Source of the DNA: Bacillota bacterium
Lineage (GTDB): Bacteria > Bacillota > Desulfotomaculia > Desulfotomaculales > Ammonificaceae
Assembly: GCA_040755295.1 (NCBI GenBank)
Contig: JBFMBK010000016.1
Coordinates: forward strand, 1 to 60,154
Direction of reading: 5' to 3'
DNA: 60,154 nt
Below are positions 17,116 through 26,040 of this stretch, piece after piece. Numbering within the stretch: position 1 is the first letter of the stretch; each line of letters starts with the position of its first letter. The notes under the pieces were generated by a model, which was not told the DNA's origin, searched no databases, and worked only from the letters and a program-made list of their open reading frames with translations. The position numbers and the translations under genes are program-made.

Positions 17116-18201
17116 TTATCCTGTAAGAACCTTATCCAACGCCTCGATAAAACGGGCGTTCTGCGTAGGGGTTCCAACGGTCACTCTCAAGTGGGTCGGC
17201 AAACCGAATCCGCCGCGAATGATGACACCTTGTTTCAGCATCCGGAAGAAAACGTCTTTTTCGTCGCGGCCCGCGTCAAAGAAAATAAAGTTCGCTTCCG
17301 TGGGAACGTAATAAATGCCCCGGGCGGTAAAGGCTTCATAAATGTATTTTTTCCCGCCTTCGTTTATTTGCCGCGTCAGCGCCACGAAATCTTCATCCGT
17401 TAAAGCCGCCAGGGCTGCTTCCTGCGCCAGGGCGTTCACGTTGAACGGCTCCCGGACGCGGTTGAGATATTCGATCAGCGAAGGCGGCCCTACGCCGTAA
17501 CCGACGCGGAGGCCCGCCAGGCCGTACATTTTAGAAAAAGTGCGTAAGACAACGACGTTCAGGCTCTTTTTTAGGTAGTTAAGCCCGTCCGGATAATCCG
17601 GGCTGGTGACATACTCGTAGTAAGCCTCGTCAAAAACGACGACCGTTCCGGGTGGGGTCCGCTCCAGCAAGGAAGCGACCTCTTCCCTGCCGGCTATGGC
17701 GCCGGTGGGGTTGTTCGGATTACAGAGGTAAATCATCTTGGTCCTGGGTGTCAGCCGACGGGCCATCTCTTCGATGTTCATGCGGAAGTTTATCAACGGC
17801 ACTTCCACCGGAACAGCCCCCATAAGCCGGGCCAACGGTTCATAACGGGGAAAACTCGGTACCGGCATTATCACCTCGTCACCGGGTTCCAGCAGCGCCA
17901 GCGAGAGCATCTGCACCAGTTCGTTGGAGCCGTTGCCGACCATAATCGCCGCCGGGTCGACGCCGAGACGCGCCGCCAGCGCATGACGCAGACGGTACGA
18001 GCTGCCGTCGGGGTAAAGGTTGATCTCTCCCGCAGCCGCGGCAATTGCCGCAATCGCCTTGGGTGAAGGCCCCAGCGGGTTTTCGTTGGAAGCCAGCTTT
18101 ATGACGTCTTCCAGCCCAAGTTCCCTTTTTACCTCTTCAATCGGTTTGCCCGGCTGGTATACAGCCAGGGTATCCAGACAATCGCGCACCTTGATTTCCA
18201 T
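17116..18201 (-). CDS. hisC: Histidinol-phosphate/aromatic aminotransferase
   Basis: A PLP-dependent class I/II aminotransferase of the HisC family. It has Ala-Ser-Asn-Glu-Asn-Pro-Leu-Gly near the start, Asn-Pro-Asn-Asn-Pro-Thr-Gly, Asp-Glu-Ala-Tyr-Tyr-Glu-Tyr and the PLP lysine in Thr-Phe-Ser-Lys-Met-Tyr-Gly-Leu-Ala-Gly. The 361-residue length is usual. No other his genes are near. It sits between trp and aro/phe/tyr genes, so it most likely (inference) also or mainly transaminates phenylpyruvate and 4-hydroxyphenylpyruvate, as HisC does in Bacillus. The ATG follows AGGTGAGGTTTT. Confidence 0.9.
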   Translation of the reverse strand: MEIKVRDCLDTLAVYQPGKPIEEVKRELGLEDVIKLASNENPLGPSPKAIAAIAAAAGEINLYPDGSSYRLRHALAARLGVDPAAIMVGNGSNELVQMLSLALLEPGDEVIMPVPSFPRYEPLARLMGAVPVEVPLINFRMNIEEMARRLTPRTKMIYLCNPNNPTGAIAGREEVASLLERTPPGTVVVFDEAYYEYVTSPDYPDGLNYLKKSLNVVVLRTFSKMYGLAGLRVGYGVGPPSLIEYLNRVREPFNVNALAQEAALAALTDEDFVALTRQINEGGKKYIYEAFTARGIYYVPTEANFIFFDAGRDEKDVFFRMLKQGVIIRGGFGLPTHLRVTVGTPTQNARFIEALDKVLTG

Positions 18202-18254
18202 AAAACCTCACCTTTGGGTTTTTGAACATATTATCACATCTAAAATCGTTTTTC

Positions 18255-18335
18255 CAGGTTCAACGTGCAAGGTTCAAAGTTCAAAGTTAAGGAACAAGGG
18301 ACGGGGTTCAAGATTCAACGTTGAACGGACCTTAA
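18255..18335. repeat. Heptad repeat array
   Basis: GTTCAACGTGCAAG, GTTCAAAGTTCAAAG and a terminal palindromic TTCAACGTTGAA lie between trpA and hisC. Confidence 0.7.
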
Positions 18336-18392
18336 ATCATAGCCAATTGAGCTTGCGCGCGTAACGCCGAACTGACTCAGCGGTCCATCGGC

Positions 18393-19178
18393 TCAAGCTT
18401 TTACAAGCGCCGACTTCAATTCCGATGTGAGTTTTTCCACCTCCCCGAAGGCTCCCTGACCGATAATGTTAACGATTGCGCTGCCCACTACGACCGCGTC
18501 ACAGAAGGAAGCTATCTTTAACGCTGATTCCGGGCCCGAAACGCCGAAACCGATCGTCACCGGAAGGTTTGCATAGGTGCGGACCATGCTGCTTAACCCC
18601 TCAAGGTCGGTCTCGATTTCCCGGCGCATTCCGGTAACACCCGTAACCGCGACGCAGTATATAAAACCCCGCGCGCGCGAGCAGATGGCGGCTACCCTTT
18701 CCGGCGTGCTGGTGGGCGCAACCAGCGGTATTAAATCGAGCCCGCAGCGGTCGGCATATTCTTGCAGCGGTCGGCTCTCCTCATAAGGAAGGTCCGGGAT
18801 GATCAAACCGTCAACCCCGGCATCGACCGCGTGCCGGCAGAAAACTTCAAGCCCATACTGGTACACCGGATTGTAATAGGTCATCAGCACGAGGGGAATT
18901 TCCGTTTCCCGGCGGACCTCCCTCGTCATTCTGAGAACGCCGCTTACGGTGGTCCCGCCGGCAAGAGCCCTGTTCGAAGCAGCCTGTATGACCGGGCCGT
19001 CGGCCATGGGGTCGGAGAAGGGGATGCCGATCTCGATGATGTCGGCGCCGGCCCGGGCCATAACCAGGATCAACTCAAACGTCTTTTCGAGGCTGGGATC
19101 TCCACCCGTAAGATAGGTTATAAGGCCCTTTTCCCGCCGGGCCTGTAGTTTTTCGAATGCGCTTTTAATCCGGCTCAC
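18393..19178 (-). CDS. trpA: Tryptophan synthase alpha subunit
   Basis: TrpA cleaves indole-3-glycerol phosphate to indole and glyceraldehyde-3-phosphate, and channels indole to TrpB. The TIM barrel shows Tyr-Leu-Thr-Gly-Gly-Asp-Pro, Glu-Ile-Gly-Ile-Pro-Phe-Ser-Asp-Pro with catalytic Glu and Asp, and Ile-Gly-Phe-Gly-Val-Ser near the end. The 261-residue length is normal. The GTG start overlaps the trpB stop (GTGA) with SD AAAGGGGGTGATAGC, so expression is coupled to trpB. Confidence 0.97.
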   Translation of the reverse strand: MSRIKSAFEKLQARREKGLITYLTGGDPSLEKTFELILVMARAGADIIEIGIPFSDPMADGPVIQAASNRALAGGTTVSGVLRMTREVRRETEIPLVLMTYYNPVYQYGLEVFCRHAVDAGVDGLIIPDLPYEESRPLQEYADRCGLDLIPLVAPTSTPERVAAICSRARGFIYCVAVTGVTGMRREIETDLEGLSSMVRTYANLPVTIGFGVSGPESALKIASFCDAVVVGSAIVNIIGQGAFGEVEKLTSELKSALVKA

Positions 19179-20362
19179 GCTATCACCCCCTTTACCTGGG
19201 CCACGGTCTCCACGTCCTTGTCGCCTCTTCCGGAGAGGTTCACAACGATGATGGTCTCCCGCGGCAGATTCGGCGCCAGGCGAACTACCTCGGCTATGGC
19301 GTGGGCGCTTTCAAGCGCCGGGAGTATCCCCTCCGTTTTGGCCAGCAATTCGAAGGCTTCAAGCGCCTCGGTGTCCGTGGCGCTGGCATAGGTTACCCTC
19401 CCGGTCTCTTTCAGGTAGGCGTGCTCCGGTCCGACACCCGGGTAATCGAGACCGGCGGAAATGGAATGCACCGGGCTTATCTGTCCGTCGGGATCCTGGA
19501 TGATGTAGCTCATCGATCCGTGCAAAACCCCGGGGCGTCCGCGGGTCAGCGTGGCCGCGTGCCGTTCGGTCCTTAGTCCCTCGCCAGCGGCTTCCACTCC
19601 TACCAACCGGACACCGGGGTCGTTGAGGAAGGGGTAAAATATCCCCATGGAATTGGATCCGCCGCCTACACAGGCCACGATGATGTCCGGCAGCCGTCCG
19701 GCGGCGCGCAGGGTTTGTTCGCGGGTTTCCCTCCCTATCACCGCCTGGAAGTCCCGGACCATCATCGGGTACGGATGCGGTCCGGCTACCGAACCGATGA
19801 GGTAGTAGGTGGTCCCGACGTTGGTGACCCAGTCGCGGATTGCTTCGTTCATGGCGTCCTTAAGAGTTTTACTACCTGCGCCGACCGGGATCACCCGCGC
19901 TCCCAAAAGCTCCATCCGAATTACGTTAAGACGCTGCCGGACAATGTCCTCCTCCCCCATATAGACGGCGCATTCGAAACCTAACAGCGCCGCGGCGGTG
20001 GCTGTTGCCACGCCGTGCTGCCCGGCGCCGGTTTCCGCGATCAACCGCCGTTTCCCCATCTTCTGGGCAAGAAGAGCCTGCCCGATCGTGTTGTTAATCT
20101 TGTGGGCGCCCGTATGGTTCAAATCCTCGCGTTTAAGATAAACCGTTGCGCCTCCCAGTCTTGCGGAAAGCCGCGCGGCGTAATAAAGAGGACTTGGACG
20201 GCCTACATAGTGTTCGAAGTACCAGGCCAGTTCTTTACCAAAATCTGGGTCTTTCAGAGATGCGGCGTAAGCATCGATAAGCTCCTCGATCGCCGGCATC
20301 AGCGTTTCCGGAACAAAACGTCCACCGAACGAGCCGAAGTAGCCACGCGGATCAGGTAACAT
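19175..20362 (-). CDS. trpB: Tryptophan synthase beta subunit
   Basis: This PLP enzyme makes L-tryptophan from indole and serine. The PLP lysine lies in Gly-Ala-His-Lys-Ile-Asn-Asn; Glu-Thr-Gly-Ala-Gly-Gln-His-Gly and the phosphate loop Gly-Gly-Gly-Ser-Asn are present. Its 395 residues fit TrpB1. The ATG follows AAGGAGGTCTACCAT. The 144 nt between trpF and trpB contain fragments of two dispersed repeat motifs (ACCGCCAAGACGCCAAG and TCTGTGACTCTGTGGTG) rather than a promoter. Confidence 0.97.
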   Translation of the reverse strand: MLPDPRGYFGSFGGRFVPETLMPAIEELIDAYAASLKDPDFGKELAWYFEHYVGRPSPLYYAARLSARLGGATVYLKREDLNHTGAHKINNTIGQALLAQKMGKRRLIAETGAGQHGVATATAAALLGFECAVYMGEEDIVRQRLNVIRMELLGARVIPVGAGSKTLKDAMNEAIRDWVTNVGTTYYLIGSVAGPHPYPMMVRDFQAVIGRETREQTLRAAGRLPDIIVACVGGGSNSMGIFYPFLNDPGVRLVGVEAAGEGLRTERHAATLTRGRPGVLHGSMSYIIQDPDGQISPVHSISAGLDYPGVGPEHAYLKETGRVTYASATDTEALEAFELLAKTEGILPALESAHAIAEVVRLAPNLPRETIIVVNLSGRGDKDVETVAQVKGVIA

Positions 20363-20506
20363 ATGGTAGACCTCCTTAAAAATATATCAACCGCCAAGAC
20401 GCCAAGTTTTGTAGTTTTGTAGAAAGCCGTTTCCGGCAGCTATCCCAATTTTTCAGTTGCCCCGTTCAGTTTCCTCTGTGTCCTCTGTGACTCTGTGGTG
20501 ATACCT

Positions 20507-21187
20507 TCAAGCTCTTCCCTTTGCTTGCGCGATAAACTGCAGTACCTTCGCTTTATCTTTTCTGCCGTCGGTTTCCACCCCGCTTGAAACATCGACCGCA
20601 TAAGGCCGGACCGATCGCACCGCCGCCGCCACATTCTCCGGATTAAGCCCGCCGGCGAGGATAAAGGGCGCCGGAAACCTCTTTCCGGCAAGCACCTTCC
20701 AGTCGAAGGATTCACCGGTGCCCCCGGTCTTTCCGGGGATATAAGTGTCAAGCAGGATTGCGTTCACCGGGTAAGCGTCAAACGCTCGAAAATCCTCTCC
20801 GGATACCACGGATAAATCCGGTCCGGTTCCGTCCTGCACCGTTTCGCGCCGCACGCCGAAGGCTTTTATCACCCGCAGGCCGAGCCGCCGGCAGTAATCA
20901 GGCGGTTCCGCGCCGTGCAGTTGCACTGCGTCCAGATGGCAGAACGCCGCTACCTCCCGCACTGTTTTTACCTGCTCGTTTACGAAGACCCCTACCGTCG
21001 TTACGAAAGGCGGCAGTTTTGCAATGATTTCCCGCGCCGTCTCCGGGGTTATGCGGCGCCGACTCGGCGCGAAAACGAACCCGATGGCATCCGCCCCCGC
21101 GTCAGCAGCCGCTTTAGCCGTTTCAAGGTCCTGAAAACCGCAGATCTTCACCCTGGCGGTGTGCGCCGGGATTATTAAATTATCCAT
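20507..21187 (-). CDS. trpF: Phosphoribosylanthranilate isomerase
   Basis: TrpF isomerises phosphoribosylanthranilate in step 3 of tryptophan synthesis. It has Val-Lys-Ile-Cys-Gly with catalytic Cys, Gly-Phe-Val-Phe-Ala-Pro-Ser-Arg-Arg, Gln-Leu-His-Gly and Leu-Ala-Gly-Gly-Leu-Asn-Pro-Glu-Asn. I place the start at ATG 21187, with GAGGGATGCGGGG before it. Two earlier ATGs (21211 and 21202) only add a non-conserved extension. It lies about 60 nt downstream of trpC. Confidence 0.93.
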   Translation of the reverse strand: MDNLIIPAHTARVKICGFQDLETAKAAADAGADAIGFVFAPSRRRITPETAREIIAKLPPFVTTVGVFVNEQVKTVREVAAFCHLDAVQLHGAEPPDYCRRLGLRVIKAFGVRRETVQDGTGPDLSVVSGEDFRAFDAYPVNAILLDTYIPGKTGGTGESFDWKVLAGKRFPAPFILAGGLNPENVAAAVRSVRPYAVDVSSGVETDGRKDKAKVLQFIAQAKGRA

Positions 21188-21246
21188 CCCCGCATCCCTC
21201 ATGAGCGGCATCCCAATCTACCCTTCCATCAACCGGCCACCAGCCG

Positions 21247-22029
21247 CTATTCTCCGCCTGCTTCAACTAGTTCCTGAAGTTTGGCGCCGATGTCGGCGGC
21301 GGACATCAGCGCCTCGCCGATCAGTACGGCATCCACCCCGTTATCTTTCAGGGTGCGTATCGCGGCAGCAGAACTGATCCCGCTCTCGCTTACCGTCACT
21401 ACTTCCGGCGGGACCATGCGCCTTAGGCGCAGGGTTGTTTCAATATCGGTCTGAAAAGTGCTTAAATCACGGTTGTTAATCCCGATAATCCTGGCCCCGG
21501 CTTCCACCGCCCGCTCGACTTCCGACTCGTCGTGAACCTCGACCAGACACTCGATCCCGATGTTCCGTGAAAAGCCCAGTAACTCCTTTAATTCCCGTAA
21601 CGTTAAAATCCTTGTGATTAACAATATCGCGTCGGCGCCGAGCGCCTTTGCCTCCAGAACCTGGTACGGGTCCACAATAAAATCTTTGCGCAGTACGGGT
21701 AAACGCACTTCTGACCGCACCATTCCGAGAAAATCCAGGTCGCCCTGAAAAAACCGTTTGTCCGTAAGGACCGAAATCGCCGACGCTCCCGCCGCGGCGT
21801 AGGTGCGCGCCGTCTCAGCAGGATCGGCGTCGGGCCTGATGGGACCCTTTGATGGAGAGGCGCGCTTTATCTCGGCGATTACCGCCACCCTTCCCGATAC
21901 CCGGAGGTTGACCCCGAAGCCGCGCGCCGGTGGGGCGGATGCGGCCATTTGTTCGAGCTGCGCAAGGGAACGCGCCCTTTTGCTTGCTTCGATCTCCATG
22001 CGCTTGTGTCCGATGATTTGGTCCAGCAT
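21247..22029 (-). CDS. trpC: Indole-3-glycerol phosphate synthase
   Basis: TrpC closes the indole ring (step 4). The barrel has Ala-Glu-Ile-Lys-Arg-Ala-Ser-Pro-Ser-Lys-Gly, Leu-Arg-Lys-Asp-Phe-Ile, Glu-Val-His-Asp-Glu, Gly-Ile-Asn-Asn-Arg-Asp-Leu and Ser-Glu-Ser-Gly-Ile. The 260-residue length is standard. The ATG follows GAGGATCAACTG. It is 136 nt from trpD with no terminator between. Confidence 0.96.
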   Translation of the reverse strand: MLDQIIGHKRMEIEASKRARSLAQLEQMAASAPPARGFGVNLRVSGRVAVIAEIKRASPSKGPIRPDADPAETARTYAAAGASAISVLTDKRFFQGDLDFLGMVRSEVRLPVLRKDFIVDPYQVLEAKALGADAILLITRILTLRELKELLGFSRNIGIECLVEVHDESEVERAVEAGARIIGINNRDLSTFQTDIETTLRLRRMVPPEVVTVSESGISSAAAIRTLKDNGVDAVLIGEALMSAADIGAKLQELVEAGGE

Positions 22030-22165
22030 CAGTTGATCCTCTTGGAGGCCGCCGCAAACGTCCGGTATCCGGCCTCATGTTTTGGATTTCGATTCCGAAA
22101 CGATTCTTTTTAGCCGCTTCCTGCAGCTTCTTGTATTTTCGCGTTTGGAAAACCGTTTGGTTCTT

Positions 22166-23191
22166 CTAACTGCCGGCAGTATTGTTCTTGGTCCACGCGA
22201 TATATTCTTCCATCTTTTCAAAGGCGGCGCCGGACTTAATCACGCCGCGGGCCATTCCCATACCTTCGGCGATGCTGCCGGCCCTGCCCGCCGCCACCAG
22301 GGCGAGTGCCGCGTTAAGCGCCACCGTGTCAGTCTTCGGGCCGGTGTCTCCCTGCAATACCTTACGGGTTATGACGGCGTTTTCGTCCACCGTGCCCCCG
22401 CGGAGGTCTTGGATTAAGCATCGCGGGACCCCGTAAACCGCCGGGTCGAATTCTCCGTGCTGAACGGAGCCGTTGCTTACCTCGGCGTATACGACCCTGC
22501 CGATGGGGGAAACTTCGTCCAGACCTCCCGCTCCGTGAACAACGAAGGCTCGCTCAACATCCAGGAGGGAAAGCACATCCGCCACCAGGCCTAAAAGTTC
22601 GGGCGTGTATACCCCGAGCACCTGTATACGGGCGCCGGCAGGATTACACAGCGGGCCGAGTATATTGAACACCGTGCGAAGGCCAAGTTCGCGTCTGGGG
22701 CCCGCGGCGTACTTCATCGCCGGGTGGCATACCGGCGCAAAGAAAAAACCGAACCCGATCTCGTCGAGGCAGCGTCCGGCAACGTCCGGATGCACATCTA
22801 TTTTTGCCCCGAGCGCCTCAAGCACGTCCGCGCTTCCGGCGCTGCTCGAGACCGAGCGATTCCCGTGTTTGGCGACCGGAACACCGCAGGCGGCAACCAC
22901 AAAGGCGGCGGTGGTGGAGATGTTGAAGGTATGTGTGCCGTCTCCGCCCGTGCCGCATGTGTCGACCAGTTGGGGGTGTCTGGAAACATAGCCCACCGCT
23001 TTCTCCCGCATTGCCCGGGCAAAGCCCGCTACCTCGTCCGCCGTTTCGCCCTTGACCCTTAATGCTATGAGAAAACCGCCGATTTGCGCCGGTGTAACCT
23101 CGCCGCTCATTATCATTCCCATCGCCGCCTGCGCCTGTTCGGAGGGCAGGTCCTCTTTCGCCACCACCCTCGCCAGCGTTTCTTTAAACAA
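22166..23191 (-). CDS. trpD: Anthranilate phosphoribosyltransferase
   Basis: TrpD adds phosphoribosyl to anthranilate (step 2). It shows the PRPP-binding Asp-Thr-Cys-Gly-Thr-Gly-Gly-Asp-Gly, Lys-His-Gly-Asn-Arg-Ser-Val-Ser-Ser and Leu-Gly-Pro-Leu-Cys-Asn-Pro. The 341 residues are normal. The start is TTG behind GGGAGGGATAGGA, 2 nt past the trpG stop, so the two are coupled. Confidence 0.96.
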   Translation of the reverse strand: MFKETLARVVAKEDLPSEQAQAAMGMIMSGEVTPAQIGGFLIALRVKGETADEVAGFARAMREKAVGYVSRHPQLVDTCGTGGDGTHTFNISTTAAFVVAACGVPVAKHGNRSVSSSAGSADVLEALGAKIDVHPDVAGRCLDEIGFGFFFAPVCHPAMKYAAGPRRELGLRTVFNILGPLCNPAGARIQVLGVYTPELLGLVADVLSLLDVERAFVVHGAGGLDEVSPIGRVVYAEVSNGSVQHGEFDPAVYGVPRCLIQDLRGGTVDENAVITRKVLQGDTGPKTDTVALNAALALVAAGRAGSIAEGMGMARGVIKSGAAFEKMEEYIAWTKNNTAGS

Positions 23192-23193
23192 TC

Positions 23194-23757
23194 CTATCCC
23201 TCCCCCAAAGACAAAAAATTTCTTAACAGGTCCTTACCGTATTCCGTAAGGATGGATTCAGGATGAAACTGCACTCCTTCAACCAAGTGTTGCCGGTGAC
23301 GGACGCCCATTATCTCCCCCTCTTCCGTCCTGGCGCTGACCTCCAATGATTCCGGAAGGTCTTCAGGCGATACGATTAACGAGTGATATCGGGTGGCGGT
23401 AAAGGGTGACGGTATTCCTCTGAAAACCGAACGTCCGTCGTGGTGAACCGGCGACGTCTTCCCGTGCATCAGACGTTCCGCCCGGACGACACGGCCGCCG
23501 AAAGCCTGACCGATCGCCTGGTGTCCCAGGCAAACTCCCAAGATAGGAATACGGCCGGTAAACCTACCGATGACATCGAGGCAGATCCCCGCTTCATTCG
23601 GTGTGCACGGCCCGGGCGAAAGCACTATATGTGAAGGGTTTAAAGACTCAATTTCCCCGGTTGTAACGGCGTCGTTGCGGAACACCTCAACCTCGGCGCC
23701 GATTTCGGCCAGGTACTGGACCAGGTTGTAAGTGAAAGAATCGTAATTGTCGACCAT
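23194..23757 (-). CDS. trpG: Anthranilate synthase component II (glutamine amidotransferase)
   Basis: TrpG hydrolyses glutamine and passes ammonia to TrpE; in many Firmicutes the same subunit also serves PabB. The triad is visible: Cys in Gly-Val-Cys-Leu-Gly-His-Gln, and His-x-Glu in Gln-Phe-His-Pro-Glu-Ser. The protein of about 187 residues begins [11 protein letters not shown]. ATG 23757 is 14 nt from GGGAGGTGA, a wide spacing; a non-canonical start (CTG three codons earlier) would fit the SD better. In-frame sequence further upstream belongs to a dispersed repeat. Confidence 0.93.
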   Translation of the reverse strand: MVDNYDSFTYNLVQYLAEIGAEVEVFRNDAVTTGEIESLNPSHIVLSPGPCTPNEAGICLDVIGRFTGRIPILGVCLGHQAIGQAFGGRVVRAERLMHGKTSPVHHDGRSVFRGIPSPFTATRYHSLIVSPEDLPESLEVSARTEEGEIMGVRHRQHLVEGVQFHPESILTEYGKDLLRNFLSLGEG

Positions 23758-23784
23758 TAAAACCAGCGGAATCACCTCCCTATC

Positions 23785-23970
23785 TCGTAGTGCTGCTTTC
23801 AGTGGGCGCGGCGATAAGCAACGCATTGCTGCGTCAGCCCGGCGGAGCCGAATCCTCACGTACGCACCCAGTACGCTCCGGTTCGTCTCCGCCGGTCTTC
23901 CTTGCACTGCATTACTTCTCACCGCGTTCCGCTTTTGTTACGTTACTGCTTCTAAGTAACCAGCTTAAGG
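23785..23970. repeat. Dispersed imperfect palindrome, copy 2
   Basis: This fills most of the 358-nt trpE-trpG gap. Arms of about 45 nt (GCGCGGCGATAAGC... against the complement of ...TTACTTCTCACCGCG) enclose a second hairpin with tip GTACGCACCCAGTACGC. The right flank carries TAAGTAACCAGCTTAAGGG, found in other copies. The left edge abuts the trpG SD. The remaining gap (24000-24115) holds a GGTGGG/CCCACC hairpin and GAGGACTGAGGACTG-type short repeats. Confidence 0.75.
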
Positions 23971-24115
23971 GTCTTCATTTTCATCCTCCGATTGTACCAC
24001 CGTAAGATGCAAAGGTGGGTGGACCTTTGGGGTCTCACTCGGTGGGCACAGCCCACCCCACAACTCTGAGGACTGAGGACTGTCGACTGAGGACTCGACC
24101 CGTGACTCGTGACTT

Positions 24116-25573
24116 TTACGTTCCCCCCTGCAGCGTCATCAGAAGCGCTCGCGCCTTATTGATTGTTTCGGCGTATTCCCGCTCCCTGTCGGAATCTGCG
24201 ACGATTCCCGCTCCGGCCTGCACGTAAGCCTTTCCCTCGCGAAAGACTATGGTGCGTATAGTGATGCAGGTGTCGAGGTTGCCGGTGAAGCTGAAATAAC
24301 CGACCGCCCCTGCGTAAATACCCCGCCGGTTGGGTTCCAACTCTTCTATAATCTCCATCGCCCTGACCTTGGGCGCCCCGGAAACGGTACCCGCCGGGAA
24401 GGAAGCCGTGAGTGCGCTGAGGGCGGTGCATTGGGGCGAAAGCTGCCCCTGAACCTCGGAAACGATGTGAATAACATGCGAATATTTCTCGACGTTCATA
24501 AATTCCGTCAGCCGTACGGTTCCGGGCAATGATACCCGGCCGAGATCGTTCCTGCCGAGGTCCACCAGCATGATGTGTTCCGCCCGTTCTTTGGGATCGG
24601 CAAGGAGTTCCTCCGACAGAAGGCGGTCTTCCCCGGCGTCTTTGCCGCGCGGACGCGTTCCGGCGATCGGCCTTGTCCTAATGATCCCGTCTTCCACCCG
24701 GATCAACATCTCCGGGGAAGAGCCTACGACGACTGAATTCCCGAAATCCAAATAGTAAAGATACGGGGACGGGTTTATTGTCCGCAGACGCCGGTAAACC
24801 TCAAAGGCGTCACCGGAAAAAGTTTGGGAAAAACGCTGTGAAAGAACGACTTGAAGGATGTCTCCCGCTCTGATGTATTCCTTAGCACGATCAACCGCGT
24901 CCAGGAAAGCCTCTTTTTCCATGTTGGCCGCCACCGGAGAATTCGTGTTTGGAGGCGGAATCTCCCAGTTCATGGAGACCGGTTCTTTCAGCCCGGCGAT
25001 GATGTTCTTGATGCGCGCTTTCGCCTCTTCGTAGGAAAGCGCCGGATCGCTGCCAGGCCGGGTATTTACGACAACCGCCAGACGCCGGCGGACATGATCG
25101 AAAATCAAAATGATTTTCGTAAATATCAGGTGACAGTCGTCTACGCCGGTATCGTCGACGGTCGCCTGAGGGAGTCGTTCGATGTGACGAACCAGGTCAT
25201 ACCCGAAGTAACCCACGCCGCCGCCGTAGAACCGCGGCAATCCTTCCAGCCGCGGACCCCGAAGTTTCGCGAAAATTCCCGGAAGCACCTCAAGAGGTGA
25301 GCTTTTTGTCAAGACCTCTGTCTTCCCGTCCATGGTTATCGAAACGTTGTCACCTTGCGACCGGAAGTCAAGAAACGGGTCAAAGCCGATGAAGCTATAT
25401 CGTCCGAGAAACTCTCCGCCGGAAACGCTTTCAAGCAAGAACGACGGGCACTGACCCAACTTCTTAAAAGCCGCGATTGGTGTTTCCAGGTCGGCTACCA
25501 CCTCTTCGTAAACAGGGACCACATCGAACTCGGCGCTCAGATTTAGGTATTCTTTTAGGGTTGGTTGAACCAA
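24116..25573 (-). CDS. trpE: Anthranilate synthase component I
   Basis: TrpE makes anthranilate from chorismate and ammonia, the committed and usually feedback-inhibited step. The N-terminal Leu-Leu-Glu-Ser-Val and Gly-Arg-Tyr-Ser-Phe-Ile-Gly match the Trp-binding region. The catalytic C-terminal half has Ile-Ala-Gly-Thr-Arg-Pro-Arg-Gly, Glu-x-Ala-Glu-His-Ile-Met-Leu-Val-Asp-Leu-Gly-Arg-Asn-Asp and Gly-Thr-Val-Ser-Gly-Ala-Pro-Lys. Its 485 residues are normal. TTG 25573 lies just after AAGGAGA, and an upstream GAGAGGAG gives a better-spaced SD. It is the first gene of the operon, preceded by an attenuator. Confidence 0.96.
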   Translation of the reverse strand: MVQPTLKEYLNLSAEFDVVPVYEEVVADLETPIAAFKKLGQCPSFLLESVSGGEFLGRYSFIGFDPFLDFRSQGDNVSITMDGKTEVLTKSSPLEVLPGIFAKLRGPRLEGLPRFYGGGVGYFGYDLVRHIERLPQATVDDTGVDDCHLIFTKIILIFDHVRRRLAVVVNTRPGSDPALSYEEAKARIKNIIAGLKEPVSMNWEIPPPNTNSPVAANMEKEAFLDAVDRAKEYIRAGDILQVVLSQRFSQTFSGDAFEVYRRLRTINPSPYLYYLDFGNSVVVGSSPEMLIRVEDGIIRTRPIAGTRPRGKDAGEDRLLSEELLADPKERAEHIMLVDLGRNDLGRVSLPGTVRLTEFMNVEKYSHVIHIVSEVQGQLSPQCTALSALTASFPAGTVSGAPKVRAMEIIEELEPNRRGIYAGAVGYFSFTGNLDTCITIRTIVFREGKAYVQAGAGIVADSDREREYAETINKARALLMTLQGGT

Positions 25574-25604
25574 TCTCCTTGTTCTCTCCTCTCAAAAAAC
25601 AGTT

Positions 25605-25665
25605 ACCGTTCGGCGTATTCAGCCTGGCGCGGCGATGAGCCGCATGCTGTTTGCGCAAAAACCTT
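25605..25665. repeat. Partial dispersed palindrome, copy 3, in the trp leader
   Basis: A fragment resembling the left arm (GCGCGGCGATGAGCCGCATGCTG) lies between the trp attenuator and trpE. On the minus strand GCGGC-TCATC-GCCGC gives a small hairpin, and an AAACAG/CTGTTT pairing followed by T's could form a second weak terminator. Confidence 0.5.
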
Positions 25666-25728
25666 TATTTGCCGTCCCTGCAAAGGCCTTTCCTTTTTGC
25701 ATGGACCGCACCCTGAATCTCCCCCCTG

Positions 25729-25766
25729 AAAAAAATATAAGCCGGCACTCAAAATGAGTACTGGCC
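25729..25766 (-). terminator. Attenuator terminator of the trp operon
   Basis: On the minus strand GGCCAGTACTC pairs with GAGTGCCGGCT across loop ATTTT. This gives ten or more pairs with one mismatch and two G-T pairs, followed by TATATTTTTTT. It lies 12 nt past the triplet array and about 155 nt before trpE. The left arm (25756-25765) can instead pair with GAGACTGGC at 25787-25795 inside the array, forming an antiterminator. Confidence 0.8.
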
Positions 25767-25777
25767 CTGTCAGGCTT

Positions 25778-25830
25778 CTCATCTTCGCCAGTCTCATCTG
25801 CACTCTTCCTAACTCTTCTCAACTCGACTC
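25778..25830 (-). promoter_or_regulatory. Candidate TRAP-binding site (11 triplets, 5-nt period)
   Basis: Read on the minus strand from 25830, triplets at every fifth base are GAG, GAG, GAG, GAG, AGG, GAG, CAG, GAG, TGG, AAG, GAG. That is nine NAG units out of eleven, with exact 2-nt spacers; a TAG overlaps the fifth unit one base early. TRAP, the 11-subunit trp RNA-binding attenuation protein of Bacillus, binds 11 (G/U)AG triplets separated by 2-3 nt. The site begins about 11 nt after the predicted transcription start and overlaps one arm of the antiterminator, as TRAP control requires. Confidence 0.8.
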
Positions 25831-25847
25831 ATTATTCAATTAATAAA

Positions 25848-25876
25848 ATCTTATGCAGTTTCAGCCTTTCTGTCAA
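25848..25876 (-). promoter_or_regulatory. Sigma-A promoter of the trp operon
   Basis: On the minus strand TTGACA (25871-25876) and TAAGAT (25848-25853) are separated by exactly 17 nt. Transcription should start near 25841, giving a trpE leader of about 268 nt that contains the triplet array and the terminator. Confidence 0.8.
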
Positions 25877-26040
25877 CCCTTGTTTTGTGTCAAATGGTAA
25901 AAAGAGATTTTGGTTTCGATGGAGTGCGGAAATTTCAACAACGATTTTAAAAGGTATTTATAATCAGCGGTGAATTCATTAAAGGCGACATATTATTTAT
26001 AACCGAAAGATTAACTGAAGAAAGGCCTGAGAAAAAAGCT

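Noticed and set aside
25700-25725. AGGGTGCGGTCC in the trp leader as a possible T-box sequence
   Set aside because: It lacks the AGGGTGGNACCGCG core and any specifier loop; the resemblance is partial and misplaced after the terminator.
25603-25797. A minus-strand frame of about 62 codons in the trp leader, with a hydrophobic start and a Cys-Gly-Pro-Cys motif
   Set aside because: It begins inside the triplet array, runs through the terminator and ends in a dispersed repeat. The RNA structures explain the region better, and it is not Trp-rich, so it is not a classical leader peptide.
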